From an uncultured Polaribacter sp. (GTDB taxonomy: Bacteria; Bacteroidota; Bacteroidia; Flavobacteriales; Flavobacteriaceae): a stretch of DNA of 64,000 nt. Positions 52,512 to 60,331 of this stretch are shown here, one piece after another (the stretch's first letter is position 1; each line of letters opens with the position of its first letter). Under the pieces are notes generated by a model, which was not told the origin of the DNA, ran no database searches, and saw only the letters and a program-made list of their open reading frames with translations. The position numbers and the translations under genes were made by a program. Location: NCBI GenBank assembly GCA_943788865.1, contig CALSRX010000002.1, forward strand, positions 124,001-188,000. Direction: 5' to 3'.

Positions 52512-52596
52512 TCATTCCGCACTTGATACGGAGCCGATTTAATTTTACTTTATTTTTCACGCTCCTTTCTGCCGACAGGCAGGTTGGCGAGAATGA
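52512..52596. repeat. Dispersed intergenic repeat
   Basis: TCATTC (52512-52517) to GAATGA (52591-52596), with internal CTGCC GACA GGCAG hairpin (52569-52582) and a CGCACTTGATACGGAG segment, a known style of flavobacterial repeat. It fills the gap upstream of the DUF6500 gene. Confidence 0.55.
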
Positions 52597-52599
52597 CAA

Positions 52600-54039
52600 C
52601 TAATACTTTATGCAAACATTCTTTGGTTCGGTAAAGAAACGTAAGGCTTCAAAACCTCCTTCTCTTCCAACTCCAGATTCTTTTGCTCCACCAAATGGCG
52701 TACGTAAGTCACGTAACATCCATGTATTTACCCAAACAATTCCCGTTTGTAATTGTTTAGAAAACTGCATCGTTCTATTAAGGTTATTGGTCCATAAGGT
52801 TGCAGACAATCCGTATTTTACATCATTTGCTAACTGTAAAGCTTCTTCATCTGTTTTAAAAGACATGATGGTTACAACGGGCCCAAACACTTCTTCTTGA
52901 TTGATGCGACATTGATTCGTCTCAATTTCAATAATTGTAGGTTGCATATAATAGCCATTCTCAAAACCTTCAATAGTCACTTCTAAACCTCCACATAAAA
53001 TCTTTCCACCTTCATCCTCTGCTATTTTTACATAATTTTCTACCTTTTCTAAATGTGATTTAGAAACCAATGCCCCAATATTTGTGTTTTTATCTGAAGG
53101 GTGACCAACTTTTAGCTGCTTTACTTTTTGAACAAAATCTTTTTTAAACTTTTCAAAAATTGCTTCTTCAACAAAAATTCTACTTCCACATAAACAAATC
53201 TGACCTTGATTTGCAAACGAAGAACGTACTGTAGTTGCTAACATATTCTCATAGTCACAATCTGCAAAAATAATGTTCGGATTTTTCCCACCTAATTCTA
53301 AGGATAACTTCTTAAACATTGGTGCAGCTACGCGAGCAATATGTGCTCCGGTTTCTGTTCCTCCTGTAAATGAAATAGCTTTGATATTTGGATGTTCTAC
53401 AATAGCCTGACCTGTTGTTGTTCCTAATCCGTGAACAATATTTAAAACACCTTTTGGAAGACCAGCTTCTGTACAAATTTCTCCTAGTAAATAGGCTGTC
53501 ATGGGAGTTACTTCACTTGGTTTTGCTACCACACAATTACCAGCTGCAATAGCCGGAGCTATTTTCCAAGTAAACAAGTACAATGGTAAATTCCAAGGAG
53601 AAATACATCCAACAACTCCGATTGGTTGACGTAATGTAAAGTTCACAGCATTCAACCCTACACTTTCATGAGATTCTGAAGCAAACTGTGTAATGGCATT
53701 TCCGAAGAAACGAAAATTACTTGCTGCTCTTGGAATATCTATTTCTCTTGCTAAACTCAATGGTTTTCCATTGTCTTTAGATTCTGCCATTGCAAAACGC
53801 TCTAAATTAGATTCTAGCAGTTCTGAAATTTTAATTAGAATTCTACTTCGTTCTTCTAAGGTAGAATTGCTCCATTTCGGAAATGCTTCTGCTGCTGACT
53901 TATAGGCATTGGCAACATCTTCAGAAGATGAATTCGGGATTTGAGAATACACTTCTCCGTTTGATGGATTGTAGTTATCTAGCCAATTATTACTAACTGG
54001 ATTTACAAACTCTCCGTTGATGTAGTTTTGGATGTTCAT
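52600..54039 (-). CDS. Aldehyde dehydrogenase, 2-aminomuconate semialdehyde type
   Basis: A 479-residue NAD-dependent ALDH. GCISPWNLPLYLFTWKIAPAIAAGNCVVAKPSE binds NAD, SLELGGKNPNII carries the general-base glutamate and FANQGQICLCGSRIF the catalytic cysteine. In context it oxidises 2-aminomuconate semialdehyde (made by ACMSD) to 2-aminomuconate. The close relative 2-hydroxymuconate semialdehyde dehydrogenase cannot be excluded by sequence, but the kynurenine neighbours decide. Confidence 0.9.
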   Translation of the reverse strand: MNIQNYINGEFVNPVSNNWLDNYNPSNGEVYSQIPNSSSEDVANAYKSAAEAFPKWSNSTLEERSRILIKISELLESNLERFAMAESKDNGKPLSLAREIDIPRAASNFRFFGNAITQFASESHESVGLNAVNFTLRQPIGVVGCISPWNLPLYLFTWKIAPAIAAGNCVVAKPSEVTPMTAYLLGEICTEAGLPKGVLNIVHGLGTTTGQAIVEHPNIKAISFTGGTETGAHIARVAAPMFKKLSLELGGKNPNIIFADCDYENMLATTVRSSFANQGQICLCGSRIFVEEAIFEKFKKDFVQKVKQLKVGHPSDKNTNIGALVSKSHLEKVENYVKIAEDEGGKILCGGLEVTIEGFENGYYMQPTIIEIETNQCRINQEEVFGPVVTIMSFKTDEEALQLANDVKYGLSATLWTNNLNRTMQFSKQLQTGIVWVNTWMLRDLRTPFGGAKESGVGREGGFEALRFFTEPKNVCIKY

Positions 54040-54068
54040 AAAAGAAAAAAATTAATCATTTAATTGCT

Positions 54069-54830
54069 TTATTTTTTAGCCTGTAATTCTTCTAAAAAGT
54101 TAATCATATTTTTTGTGCTTTCTAATAAATTGTTTTTACGCTCTTTAATAATATAATGCATTAAAGATTTTGAAGTAATTATAGTTAGCAAACCTTCCAT
54201 CAAAAATTCATCATCTTTACTTTGCCAATATTTATTTAATAAAGGTCCTTTAACTACATAGTCATTCATAATCTCATGCTCACTTTGCACTGCAATAAGT
54301 TCAGAGTATTTAGTTTGATTATTTAGGTATATAGATACGTTTTGATCCATTATTTTCAGCTCTTTTAATTGCTCTGAATTATGATTTAAAATTTTATTTT
54401 TAACCTCATCTTTAAAGTTTTCTATTTTACCTGTATTTAACAAGGAAACAATTGTATTTCTGTTTAGCTCATTGCTTGGATTAAAGAAAGGTAGGTATTC
54501 AAATCTTGCTATTTTTCTTAGTGTATCTATTGTGGCAGTAGGTTTTGATAAACGAACTCTAAAGCTATTAAGACGCTCTAAATCTTCATTAATCATATCA
54601 AAATCAAAATTAAGCTGTATGGTATCTCGCTTTAAATCTTCTAATAAAGCTTTTATAGACGTTTTTACAGATTGATTATTCTTTCTATCTTCATTCCAAT
54701 TATTAATTTGCAAAGCAATTAAAATTCCCATCACAACCAAAATAATTTCACCAATGGCGTATTTAAAATATTTTCCTATTTTGTTTTCCATAAGCAGATT
54801 TTGTCGGATTTTTCTGAAGAATTTAATCAT
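54069..54830 (-). CDS. DUF6090 family membrane protein
   Basis: About 253 residues from ATG 54830 (MIKFFRKIRQNLL). The N-terminal block MENKIGKYFKYAIGEIILVVMGILIALQINNWNE is the DUF6090 hallmark: one transmembrane helix, then a long helical periplasmic region. The frame upstream of 54830 only overlaps ridA and is spurious. It begins one base or so after the ridA stop. Function unknown; many paralogs exist in Flavobacteriaceae, so membership of the pathway is doubtful. Confidence 0.85.
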   Translation of the reverse strand: MIKFFRKIRQNLLMENKIGKYFKYAIGEIILVVMGILIALQINNWNEDRKNNQSVKTSIKALLEDLKRDTIQLNFDFDMINEDLERLNSFRVRLSKPTATIDTLRKIARFEYLPFFNPSNELNRNTIVSLLNTGKIENFKDEVKNKILNHNSEQLKELKIMDQNVSIYLNNQTKYSELIAVQSEHEIMNDYVVKGPLLNKYWQSKDDEFLMEGLLTIITSKSLMHYIIKERKNNLLESTKNMINFLEELQAKK

Positions 54831-54831
54831 C

Positions 54832-55236
54832 TTATTGTTTCTTATAAGCAGTAACTTTAATCTCCACCACCAAATCTGGATGAGGTAATTGATGTACTGC
54901 AACAGTTGTTCTTGCCGGTCCTGTTTCCGCATTAAAAAATTCTGCATAGGCTTTATTGTATCCTGCAAAATCATTCATGTTTACCAAAAAAGTAGAAACA
55001 TCAACCACATCTTTTAAACTTGCGCCAACTTTGTGCAAATTCTTATCAATGTTGTTTAAAACCTCTCTAGTTTGGGTTTCTATATTTAAATGCTTAGTTC
55101 CCATTTCGTCAATAATATCTACTCCAGCAATACTATTGTCTGGTCTGCGAGAACTTGTTCCTGATACAAAAATAAAATCTCCTACCACTTTTACAGGTGG
55201 ATACGCGCCTCTTGGTGTTACCTTTTTTTCTTCCAT
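54832..55236 (-). CDS. RidA-family protein, probable 2-aminomuconate deaminase
   Basis: A 134-residue YjgF/RidA trimer-type protein. [25 protein letters not shown] opens the domain and [26 protein letters not shown] closes it; the conserved arginine in ARTT and glutamate in EIKV are present. In kynurenine clusters such proteins act as 2-aminomuconate deaminase, releasing ammonia and 4-oxalocrotonate. A general imine-deaminase role is the alternative. It lies between the KMO group and the semialdehyde dehydrogenase. Confidence 0.85.
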   Translation of the reverse strand: MEEKKVTPRGAYPPVKVVGDFIFVSGTSSRRPDNSIAGVDIIDEMGTKHLNIETQTREVLNNIDKNLHKVGASLKDVVDVSTFLVNMNDFAGYNKAYAEFFNAETGPARTTVAVHQLPHPDLVVEIKVTAYKKQ

Positions 55237-55250
55237 TATAAATTATTTCT

Positions 55251-55316
55251 GTCATTGCGAAACTTTGAAAAAGTTGTGGCAATCTCATGAGATTCCTTCA
55301 CTTTGTTCGGAATGAC
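55251..55316. repeat. Dispersed intergenic inverted repeat
   Basis: GTCATTGCGA (55251-55260) through GTGGCAATCTC to GGAATGAC (ending 55316), the same type as in the other gaps of this cluster; it lies upstream of ridA. Confidence 0.6.
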
Positions 55317-55323
55317 GTTATTA

Positions 55324-55845
55324 TTATGTTTTTGTCAATTCTAATAACTTTAGCGTTGTTCTTAAATTACGAGAAGTTGCTATTACTTTTAATTTTTTTT
55401 CAAAGAGATTATTTGTCAATTTTGTATCTGCAAATCCCGAAGGGCAATGCAAATAAATAATATCCTTGTTAATTTGGTATTGATCTTCTTTGATACCGTT
55501 TACTTCAATTTTTTGCTCCTCAACAGGTGTATCTAAAAAAGTAAACGCTACAATTTTCTCATTTTCTAAAGAAAAAGGATAGTTTTGAATTGCTTTTTTC
55601 CACTCATCAATCGTTCTAATTATTACTGGCACATCGTATCCAAATTTTAAAGCAATAGCTTCTCTTATTTTTTGAGTAATCATCACTTTTTCTTCATCAG
55701 TATCTAAGAGGATATTTCCACTTTGAATATACGTTTGCACATTTTGAAAACCCATCTCATTTAAAACTTCTCGAAGTGCTGACATCGGGAGTTTATTTTT
55801 TCCAGAGACATTGATTCCGCGAAGTAGTACAATATATGTTTTCAT
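55324..55845 (-). CDS. DUF1697 protein
   Basis: About 173 residues from ATG 55845. The N-terminal MKTYIVLLRGINVSGKNKLPMSALREVL and VQTYIQSGNILLDT are diagnostic of DUF1697, a small soluble alpha/beta family. Its function is not known. The frame continues upstream to 55923 but runs through the repeat at 55864-55880, so that part is not coding. No clear link to kynurenine breakdown. Confidence 0.88.
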   Translation of the reverse strand: MKTYIVLLRGINVSGKNKLPMSALREVLNEMGFQNVQTYIQSGNILLDTDEEKVMITQKIREAIALKFGYDVPVIIRTIDEWKKAIQNYPFSLENEKIVAFTFLDTPVEEQKIEVNGIKEDQYQINKDIIYLHCPSGFADTKLTNNLFEKKLKVIATSRNLRTTLKLLELTKT

Positions 55846-55863
55846 TTTTTGCTGTTTTGTCAG

Positions 55864-55880
55864 TTCGAGCGCAGTCGAGA
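55864..55880. repeat. Left copy of 17-nt repeat flanking GIY-YIG gene
   Basis: TTCGAGCGCAGTCGAGA, eight bases beyond the GIY-YIG stop codon. It is the reverse complement (16 of 17) of 56214-56230. Confidence 0.75.
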
Positions 55881-55888
55881 ACTCTTTA

Positions 55889-56206
55889 TTAGCTATTTGG
55901 TTTATACTTATGATGTGTAGCATTTCTACATTCTGATAATATTTCTAGCATATCATAATCTCCATTTGCCAAAGCTATCTTTTTACTATTACTCCATTTC
56001 TTAATTTTCTTTTCAAAATAAATTGCTTGTTCTACATCATTAAAAACTTGATTAAACATCAATTCTAAAGGTCTTCTTTTAAATGTAAAACAATTTCTAT
56101 TTAACCCTTTTTGATGTTCTTCGAATCTCCTTTCAACGTCATTTGTTATTCCAGTATATAATAACTCGTCAGAACATCTCAATATGTATACATAATACGT
56201 TTTCAT
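55889..56206 (-). CDS. Small GIY-YIG endonuclease-like protein
   Basis: A 105-residue single-domain GIY-YIG protein. YYVYILRCSDELLYTGITN is the GIY-YIG motif (VYI...YTG), ERRFEEHQKGLN supplies the catalytic arginine, and VEQAIYFEKKIKKW the metal-binding glutamate. UvrC-unrelated, stand-alone members of this type are numerous in Bacteroidetes with unknown role. The gene is bracketed by inverted 17-nt repeats and sits inside the kynurenine cluster, which points to mobility. Confidence 0.88.
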   Translation of the reverse strand: MKTYYVYILRCSDELLYTGITNDVERRFEEHQKGLNRNCFTFKRRPLELMFNQVFNDVEQAIYFEKKIKKWSNSKKIALANGDYDMLEILSECRNATHHKYKPNS

Positions 56207-56213
56207 AATAACC

Positions 56214-56230
56214 TCTCGACTGCGCTCGAG
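56214..56230. repeat. Right copy of 17-nt repeat flanking GIY-YIG gene
   Basis: TCTCGACTGCGCTCGAG, seven bases upstream of the GIY-YIG start codon; inverted mate of 55864-55880. Confidence 0.75.
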
Positions 56231-56241
56231 GAGACATTTAA

Positions 56242-57657
56242 CTAATCTTTATAACCAGCAATTTTATCTTCTTCTAAAATTTCGTTGGTTTCTTGCTGTA
56301 CTTTTTTTAATACAATTTCTAATTCTTCTTTCGTCATATCCAATGATGTTGAGATGTCTTTATCTGCAATCATATTTAACAATGCTTTGTCTTGCGCTCT
56401 TCCAATTCTCATAGCTTCATCATAACCAATACTTTCATTAAAAGTTACCATAGAATATTTTGAAAAATATTCAGTCGGAAAATGCTTTTCCAAGTCCATT
56501 TCAATTTTCCTTTTTTGCTTGAATAACGGATTTGAAACATGATCTCGCATTTCATAATAATTCTCTACCGCTAATTCTCCAATTGCATCTGCGTTTAATT
56601 TTCTTGCTTTAGTATATGCTTTAAAAACAGATTCCCAATCATTTAAATCCTGATCTAAAACGGCATCTAAAACAACTACATCTTCAAACGAAGCATTCAT
56701 GCCTTGCCCGTAAAACGGCACCACTGCATGTGCAGCATCACCCATAATTAGTGTGTTGCTTTTGTAATGCCAAGGTGAACATTTTACGGTTCCTAAAGCA
56801 CCCGTTGGATTGTTTGCAAACTCTTCTGCAATATTCGGAATCAATGCTAACGCATCAGGAAATTGCTCTTGAAAAAATGCAGTAATTTTTTCCTCAGAGG
56901 CCAAATCTTTGAAATTATAGACTCCTTCTTCATGCCCTAAAAACAAGGTTACTGTAAAACTACCATCCATGTTTGGTAATGCAATCAACATATATTCACC
57001 TCGTGGCCAAATATGTAAATGATCTTTACTAATTTGGTGATTTCCGTTTATATCTGCCGGAATCTCCAATTCTTTGTATCCGTGCGTTAAATAGTCTTGC
57101 GAATAACTAAATAAGAATTTACGCTCTAAATAATAGCTTTTTCGAAGTATGGAACCAGCTCCGTCTGTTCCAAAAACGACATCAGCTTCAACAGAAAACT
57201 CCACATCATTATTGTGGTTTTTAAAACGAGCTTTGGTGTTTTCTATATCTATAGACAAACATTTAGAATTAAAATGAATGTTTACATTTTCGTGTTTTTC
57301 TGCTTCAGTTAATAGAATTCCGTTTAAATCTCCACGAGAAATGGAATTGATATATTCTCCTTCTCTACCCGAATAATTAGACGAAAATGTATTGCCTTTG
57401 GTATCGTGCATTAAACGACCATACATTGGAATACAAATTGCTCTTGCTTTTTCTTCTACACCAACTAAACGCAAGGCTTTGAACCCACGATCCGACATCG
57501 CTAAATTGATTGAACGTCCGGCAGAAATATCTGTAGTTCTTAAATCTGGTCTACTTTCATACACTTCAACTTTATACCCTCTTTGCGCTAAACGCAATGC
57601 TAATAATGAGCCACACAATCCGGCACCGATGATTAGTATGTTTTCTTTTTTATTCAT
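56242..57657 (-). CDS. kmo: Kynurenine 3-monooxygenase
   Basis: A 471-residue FAD monooxygenase. The FAD motif IIGAGLCGSLLALRLAQRGYKVEVYES opens the protein, then GRSINLAMSDRG, and the second FAD contact GDAAHAVVPFYGQGMNASFEDV near residue 310. These, and the length, are typical of KMO. It hydroxylates kynurenine with NADPH and O2 to 3-hydroxykynurenine, the substrate of the kynureninase upstream. C-terminal residues may form a membrane-associated helix. Confidence 0.94.
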   Translation of the reverse strand: MNKKENILIIGAGLCGSLLALRLAQRGYKVEVYESRPDLRTTDISAGRSINLAMSDRGFKALRLVGVEEKARAICIPMYGRLMHDTKGNTFSSNYSGREGEYINSISRGDLNGILLTEAEKHENVNIHFNSKCLSIDIENTKARFKNHNNDVEFSVEADVVFGTDGAGSILRKSYYLERKFLFSYSQDYLTHGYKELEIPADINGNHQISKDHLHIWPRGEYMLIALPNMDGSFTVTLFLGHEEGVYNFKDLASEEKITAFFQEQFPDALALIPNIAEEFANNPTGALGTVKCSPWHYKSNTLIMGDAAHAVVPFYGQGMNASFEDVVVLDAVLDQDLNDWESVFKAYTKARKLNADAIGELAVENYYEMRDHVSNPLFKQKRKIEMDLEKHFPTEYFSKYSMVTFNESIGYDEAMRIGRAQDKALLNMIADKDISTSLDMTKEELEIVLKKVQQETNEILEEDKIAGYKD

Positions 57658-57665
57658 AATTTTAT

Positions 57666-57745
57666 GTCATTGCGAAGCAAATTAAAATTTGCTGTGGCAA
57701 TCTTTATTTTTAGAGATAACTTCGTCATTCCTTCCTCTTTATGAC
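57666..57745. repeat. Dispersed intergenic inverted repeat
   Basis: GTCATTGCGAAG (57666-57677), GTGGCAATC, GATAACTTCGTCATTCC and final ATGAC (57741-57745), located between kmo and kynU; same family as the elements at 50.6, 51.3 and 55.3 kb. Confidence 0.6.
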
Positions 57746-57752
57746 GATCTTT

Positions 57753-59015
57753 TTACAACAATCCTTTTAAAATTGTCACCATTCTATACACATCTTCAAA
57801 ACGATTATACATTGGCACGGGTGCACAACGAATTACATCGGGTTCTCGCCAATCTGTTATGATATTATTCTCTGTTAGTTTTTGATGTAAACTTTTATCT
57901 GCGTTTTTTACTTGAATTGACAACTGACAACCTCTTTCTTTTGGATTACTTGGTGTGATAATTTTAATACTATCCGAATCAATTTGATTGATTAAAAATT
58001 CAAAATAACCCGTTAACTTTTCTGACTTTTTACGCAATGCTTCCATACCTATTTCTGCAAACATATCCAACGAGGCTTTGATGGCTGCCATTGATAATAT
58101 GGGTGGATTGGATAGTTGCCAACCTTCTGCCCCTGGCATCACATCAAAGGGTTGACGCATATTAAAACGCGTTTCTTTGTTATGATTCCACCAACCAGAA
58201 AAACGTGGCAATTCTTTATTATATGCGTGTTTTTCGTGCACAAACAATCCGCCTAAACTTCCAGGTCCAGCATTTAAATATTTGTAAGTACACCAAGCTG
58301 CAAAATCTACTCCGCTATCGTGTAAATCTGGTGAAATATTTCCTACTCCATGCGCTAAGTCAATTCCGACCATGCAATTTTTTGAATGTCCGATTTCTGC
58401 AATTCTTTTTACATCTAAATATTGTCCGGTATAATAATTTACACCGCCAATTAACAACAATGCAATTGCATCACCTTGTGCTGCAACGATAGCTTCTAAA
58501 TCTTCAATATTTAGTAGTTCTTCACCATCTCTAGGTTTCCATTCAATCAAACCTTCATCAGCATCAAAACCATGAAATTGTAATTGCGATTGCACTGCAT
58601 ATCGATCCGAAGGGAAAGCGTCACTTTCTATTACAATTTTATATTTGGTTTTTGTAGGTTGATAAAAAGACACCATCAACAAATGCAAATTGGTTGTTAA
58701 TGTATTCATGATTACCACTTCTAATGGTTTGGCTCCTACAATTTTTGCCATTGACTCTGTTAAAAACTCATGGTAAGGCATCCACGGGTTTTTCGCTTCA
58801 AAATGACCTTCTACACCATAATTTGCCCAATCATCTAATTCTTGCTGAATGTATTTTTGCGTGTTTTTAGGTTGTAACCCTAATGAGTTTCCTGTAAAAT
58901 ACAACCAATCATTTCCATTTTTGTCTTTTGGAATGTGAAATTGCGCTCTTAAATGTGATAATGTATCTTCTTTATCTTGTTGTTGTGCGTATGCTAACGT
59001 ATTTTGGTAATTCAT
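57753..59015 (-). CDS. kynU: Kynureninase
   Basis: A 420-residue PLP enzyme from ATG 59015 (MNYQNTLAYAQQQDK). FTGNSLGLQPKNT, MNTLTTNLHLLMVSFYQPT, VGIDLAHGVGNISPDLHD (PLP aspartate) and WCTYKYLNAGPGSLGGLFVHE (Schiff-base lysine) are signatures. It splits 3-hydroxykynurenine into 3-hydroxyanthranilate and alanine. The frame runs open upstream to 59135, but the added hydrophobic leader overlaps the promoter region. First gene of the leftward cluster. Confidence 0.95.
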   Translation of the reverse strand: MNYQNTLAYAQQQDKEDTLSHLRAQFHIPKDKNGNDWLYFTGNSLGLQPKNTQKYIQQELDDWANYGVEGHFEAKNPWMPYHEFLTESMAKIVGAKPLEVVIMNTLTTNLHLLMVSFYQPTKTKYKIVIESDAFPSDRYAVQSQLQFHGFDADEGLIEWKPRDGEELLNIEDLEAIVAAQGDAIALLLIGGVNYYTGQYLDVKRIAEIGHSKNCMVGIDLAHGVGNISPDLHDSGVDFAAWCTYKYLNAGPGSLGGLFVHEKHAYNKELPRFSGWWNHNKETRFNMRQPFDVMPGAEGWQLSNPPILSMAAIKASLDMFAEIGMEALRKKSEKLTGYFEFLINQIDSDSIKIITPSNPKERGCQLSIQVKNADKSLHQKLTENNIITDWREPDVIRCAPVPMYNRFEDVYRMVTILKGLL

Positions 59016-59033
59016 TAAAAAAATGGTTATCCC

Positions 59034-59060
59034 CAAATATAAGATTATTCGAGAAATCAA
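59034..59060 (-). promoter_or_regulatory. Candidate promoter of the kynurenine cluster
   Basis: On the minus strand TTG (59060-59058), 16 bases, TATATTTG (59041-59034). The -7 box is perfect and the spacing is one base under the usual range. The start of transcription would be about 12 bases before ATG 59015. Confidence 0.45.
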
Positions 59061-59097
59061 TTTGAATATTTTTATGATTTTGTACATTAGCAAAAAA

Positions 59098-59119
59098 TTA
59101 ACCCTGCCAATAGGGTTAA
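59098..59119. promoter_or_regulatory. Perfect 8-bp hairpin in kynU/NlpC divergent region
   Basis: TTAACCCT (59098-59105) and AGGGTTAA (59112-59119) pair perfectly around GCCAAT, 19 bases before the NlpC/P60 start. It may be an operator or a 5'-UTR stem. The rest of the 122-base gap holds the kynU promoter. Confidence 0.4.
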
Positions 59120-59137
59120 AACTATTATCTATCAATT

Positions 59138-60331
59138 ATGAAACTTATAAAAACCTCTTTGTTATTTCTTTTTGTCCTTTTTATTTCTTGTAATGACACA
59201 TCAAATACTATATCGGATTTAGAAAAAATTCACGCTGATTTAAAACAACAATTTGCTCCAGACAAACGAGTAGAATTGTTTGATGTTAAATTTGAAAATC
59301 TAAATAACACGTTGGTTTTATCTGGAGAAACAACTACCAAAAAGGCTTTTGACATCTTATTGGATAGCTTGAAAAGAAGAAAAATTACTTTTAAAAATGA
59401 AGTTCGAATTTTACCTGATTCTGTTGTTGGAAACAAAAATTACGCATTGGGAAATAACTCTGTGATAAATATAAGATCTAGGCCTGCTCATTCTGCCGAA
59501 TTAGGCACGCAAGGATTGCTAGGTATGGAATTGAAAGTGTTGGATAAAAAAGGAAGTTGGTATAGAGTACAAACTCCTGATAAATATATTTCTTGGGTTG
59601 ATGGAGGTGGAATTGAAAGAATGACCGCACAAGAATTGCAAAATTGGAACAAAAAAGACAAGTTGATTTACACGGAAAATTTCGGATTTGTATACGAGCA
59701 AAAAAATACAACATCTATGAGAGTTTCTGATATTTCTTTTGGCGGAATTTTAGCATTGCAAAAAGAACACGACACTTTTTACGAAGTTGAATACCCTGAT
59801 GGAAGAATTGGATTTGTAAAAAAATCAGAGGCTGTGTTGTATAATTCTTGGTTGAAAAAGAATCCAGCAAATGCTGAATTTATCGAAGAAGCTGCAAAAA
59901 CTATGTTGGGAGTTCCTTATTTATGGGGCGGAACTTCACCAAAAGGAAACGATTGTAGTGGTTTTACAAAAACGGTGTATTTAATGAACGGATTTGTCAT
60001 TCCGCGTGATGCATCACAACAAGTTACAGCGGGTAAAATTGTAGATGAAAATTTAAAATTTGAAGGCTTAGAAAAAGGAGATTTAATGTTCTTTGGAACT
60101 CCTGCTAAAGATGGCAAAAAACAACGTGTAACCCATGTGGGTATTTGGCTAGGAAATGGTAAAGGAGAGTTTATTCACTCTGCAAGCAATGTACATCTTA
60201 GCTCTGTAAACGAAAACGAAAAACACTACGACAAGTTCAATACTAATAGATATTTAGGAAGCCGCCGTTATTTAGGTGTTAAAGATGATAGAATTATTGA
60301 CTTGAAAGAATCATTGGAAATAAAGCCTTAA
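59138..60331 (+). CDS. NlpC/P60 peptidoglycan hydrolase lipoprotein with SH3 domains
   Basis: A 397-residue protein with lipoprotein signal LLFLFVLFISC. Two bacterial SH3-like repeats (NVIxI-type INIRSRPAHSAELGTQ about residue 110, and TTSMRVSDISFGG about 190) precede an NlpC/P60 domain: GGTSPKGNDCSGFTKTVY (catalytic Cys), RVTHVGIWLGNGKGEFIHS (His). Such C40 enzymes cut gamma-D-Glu-diamino acid bonds in stem peptides. Exported and outer-membrane anchored in all likelihood. Confidence 0.9.
   Translation: MKLIKTSLLFLFVLFISCNDTSNTISDLEKIHADLKQQFAPDKRVELFDVKFENLNNTLVLSGETTTKKAFDILLDSLKRRKITFKNEVRILPDSVVGNKNYALGNNSVINIRSRPAHSAELGTQGLLGMELKVLDKKGSWYRVQTPDKYISWVDGGGIERMTAQELQNWNKKDKLIYTENFGFVYEQKNTTSMRVSDISFGGILALQKEHDTFYEVEYPDGRIGFVKKSEAVLYNSWLKKNPANAEFIEEAAKTMLGVPYLWGGTSPKGNDCSGFTKTVYLMNGFVIPRDASQQVTAGKIVDENLKFEGLEKGDLMFFGTPAKDGKKQRVTHVGIWLGNGKGEFIHSASNVHLSSVNENEKHYDKFNTNRYLGSRRYLGVKDDRIIDLKESLEIKP

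Noticed and set aside
54831-54974. N-terminal extension of the DUF6090 frame
   Set aside because: It overlaps ridA in another frame; the family start MIKFFRKIRQ at 54830 fits.
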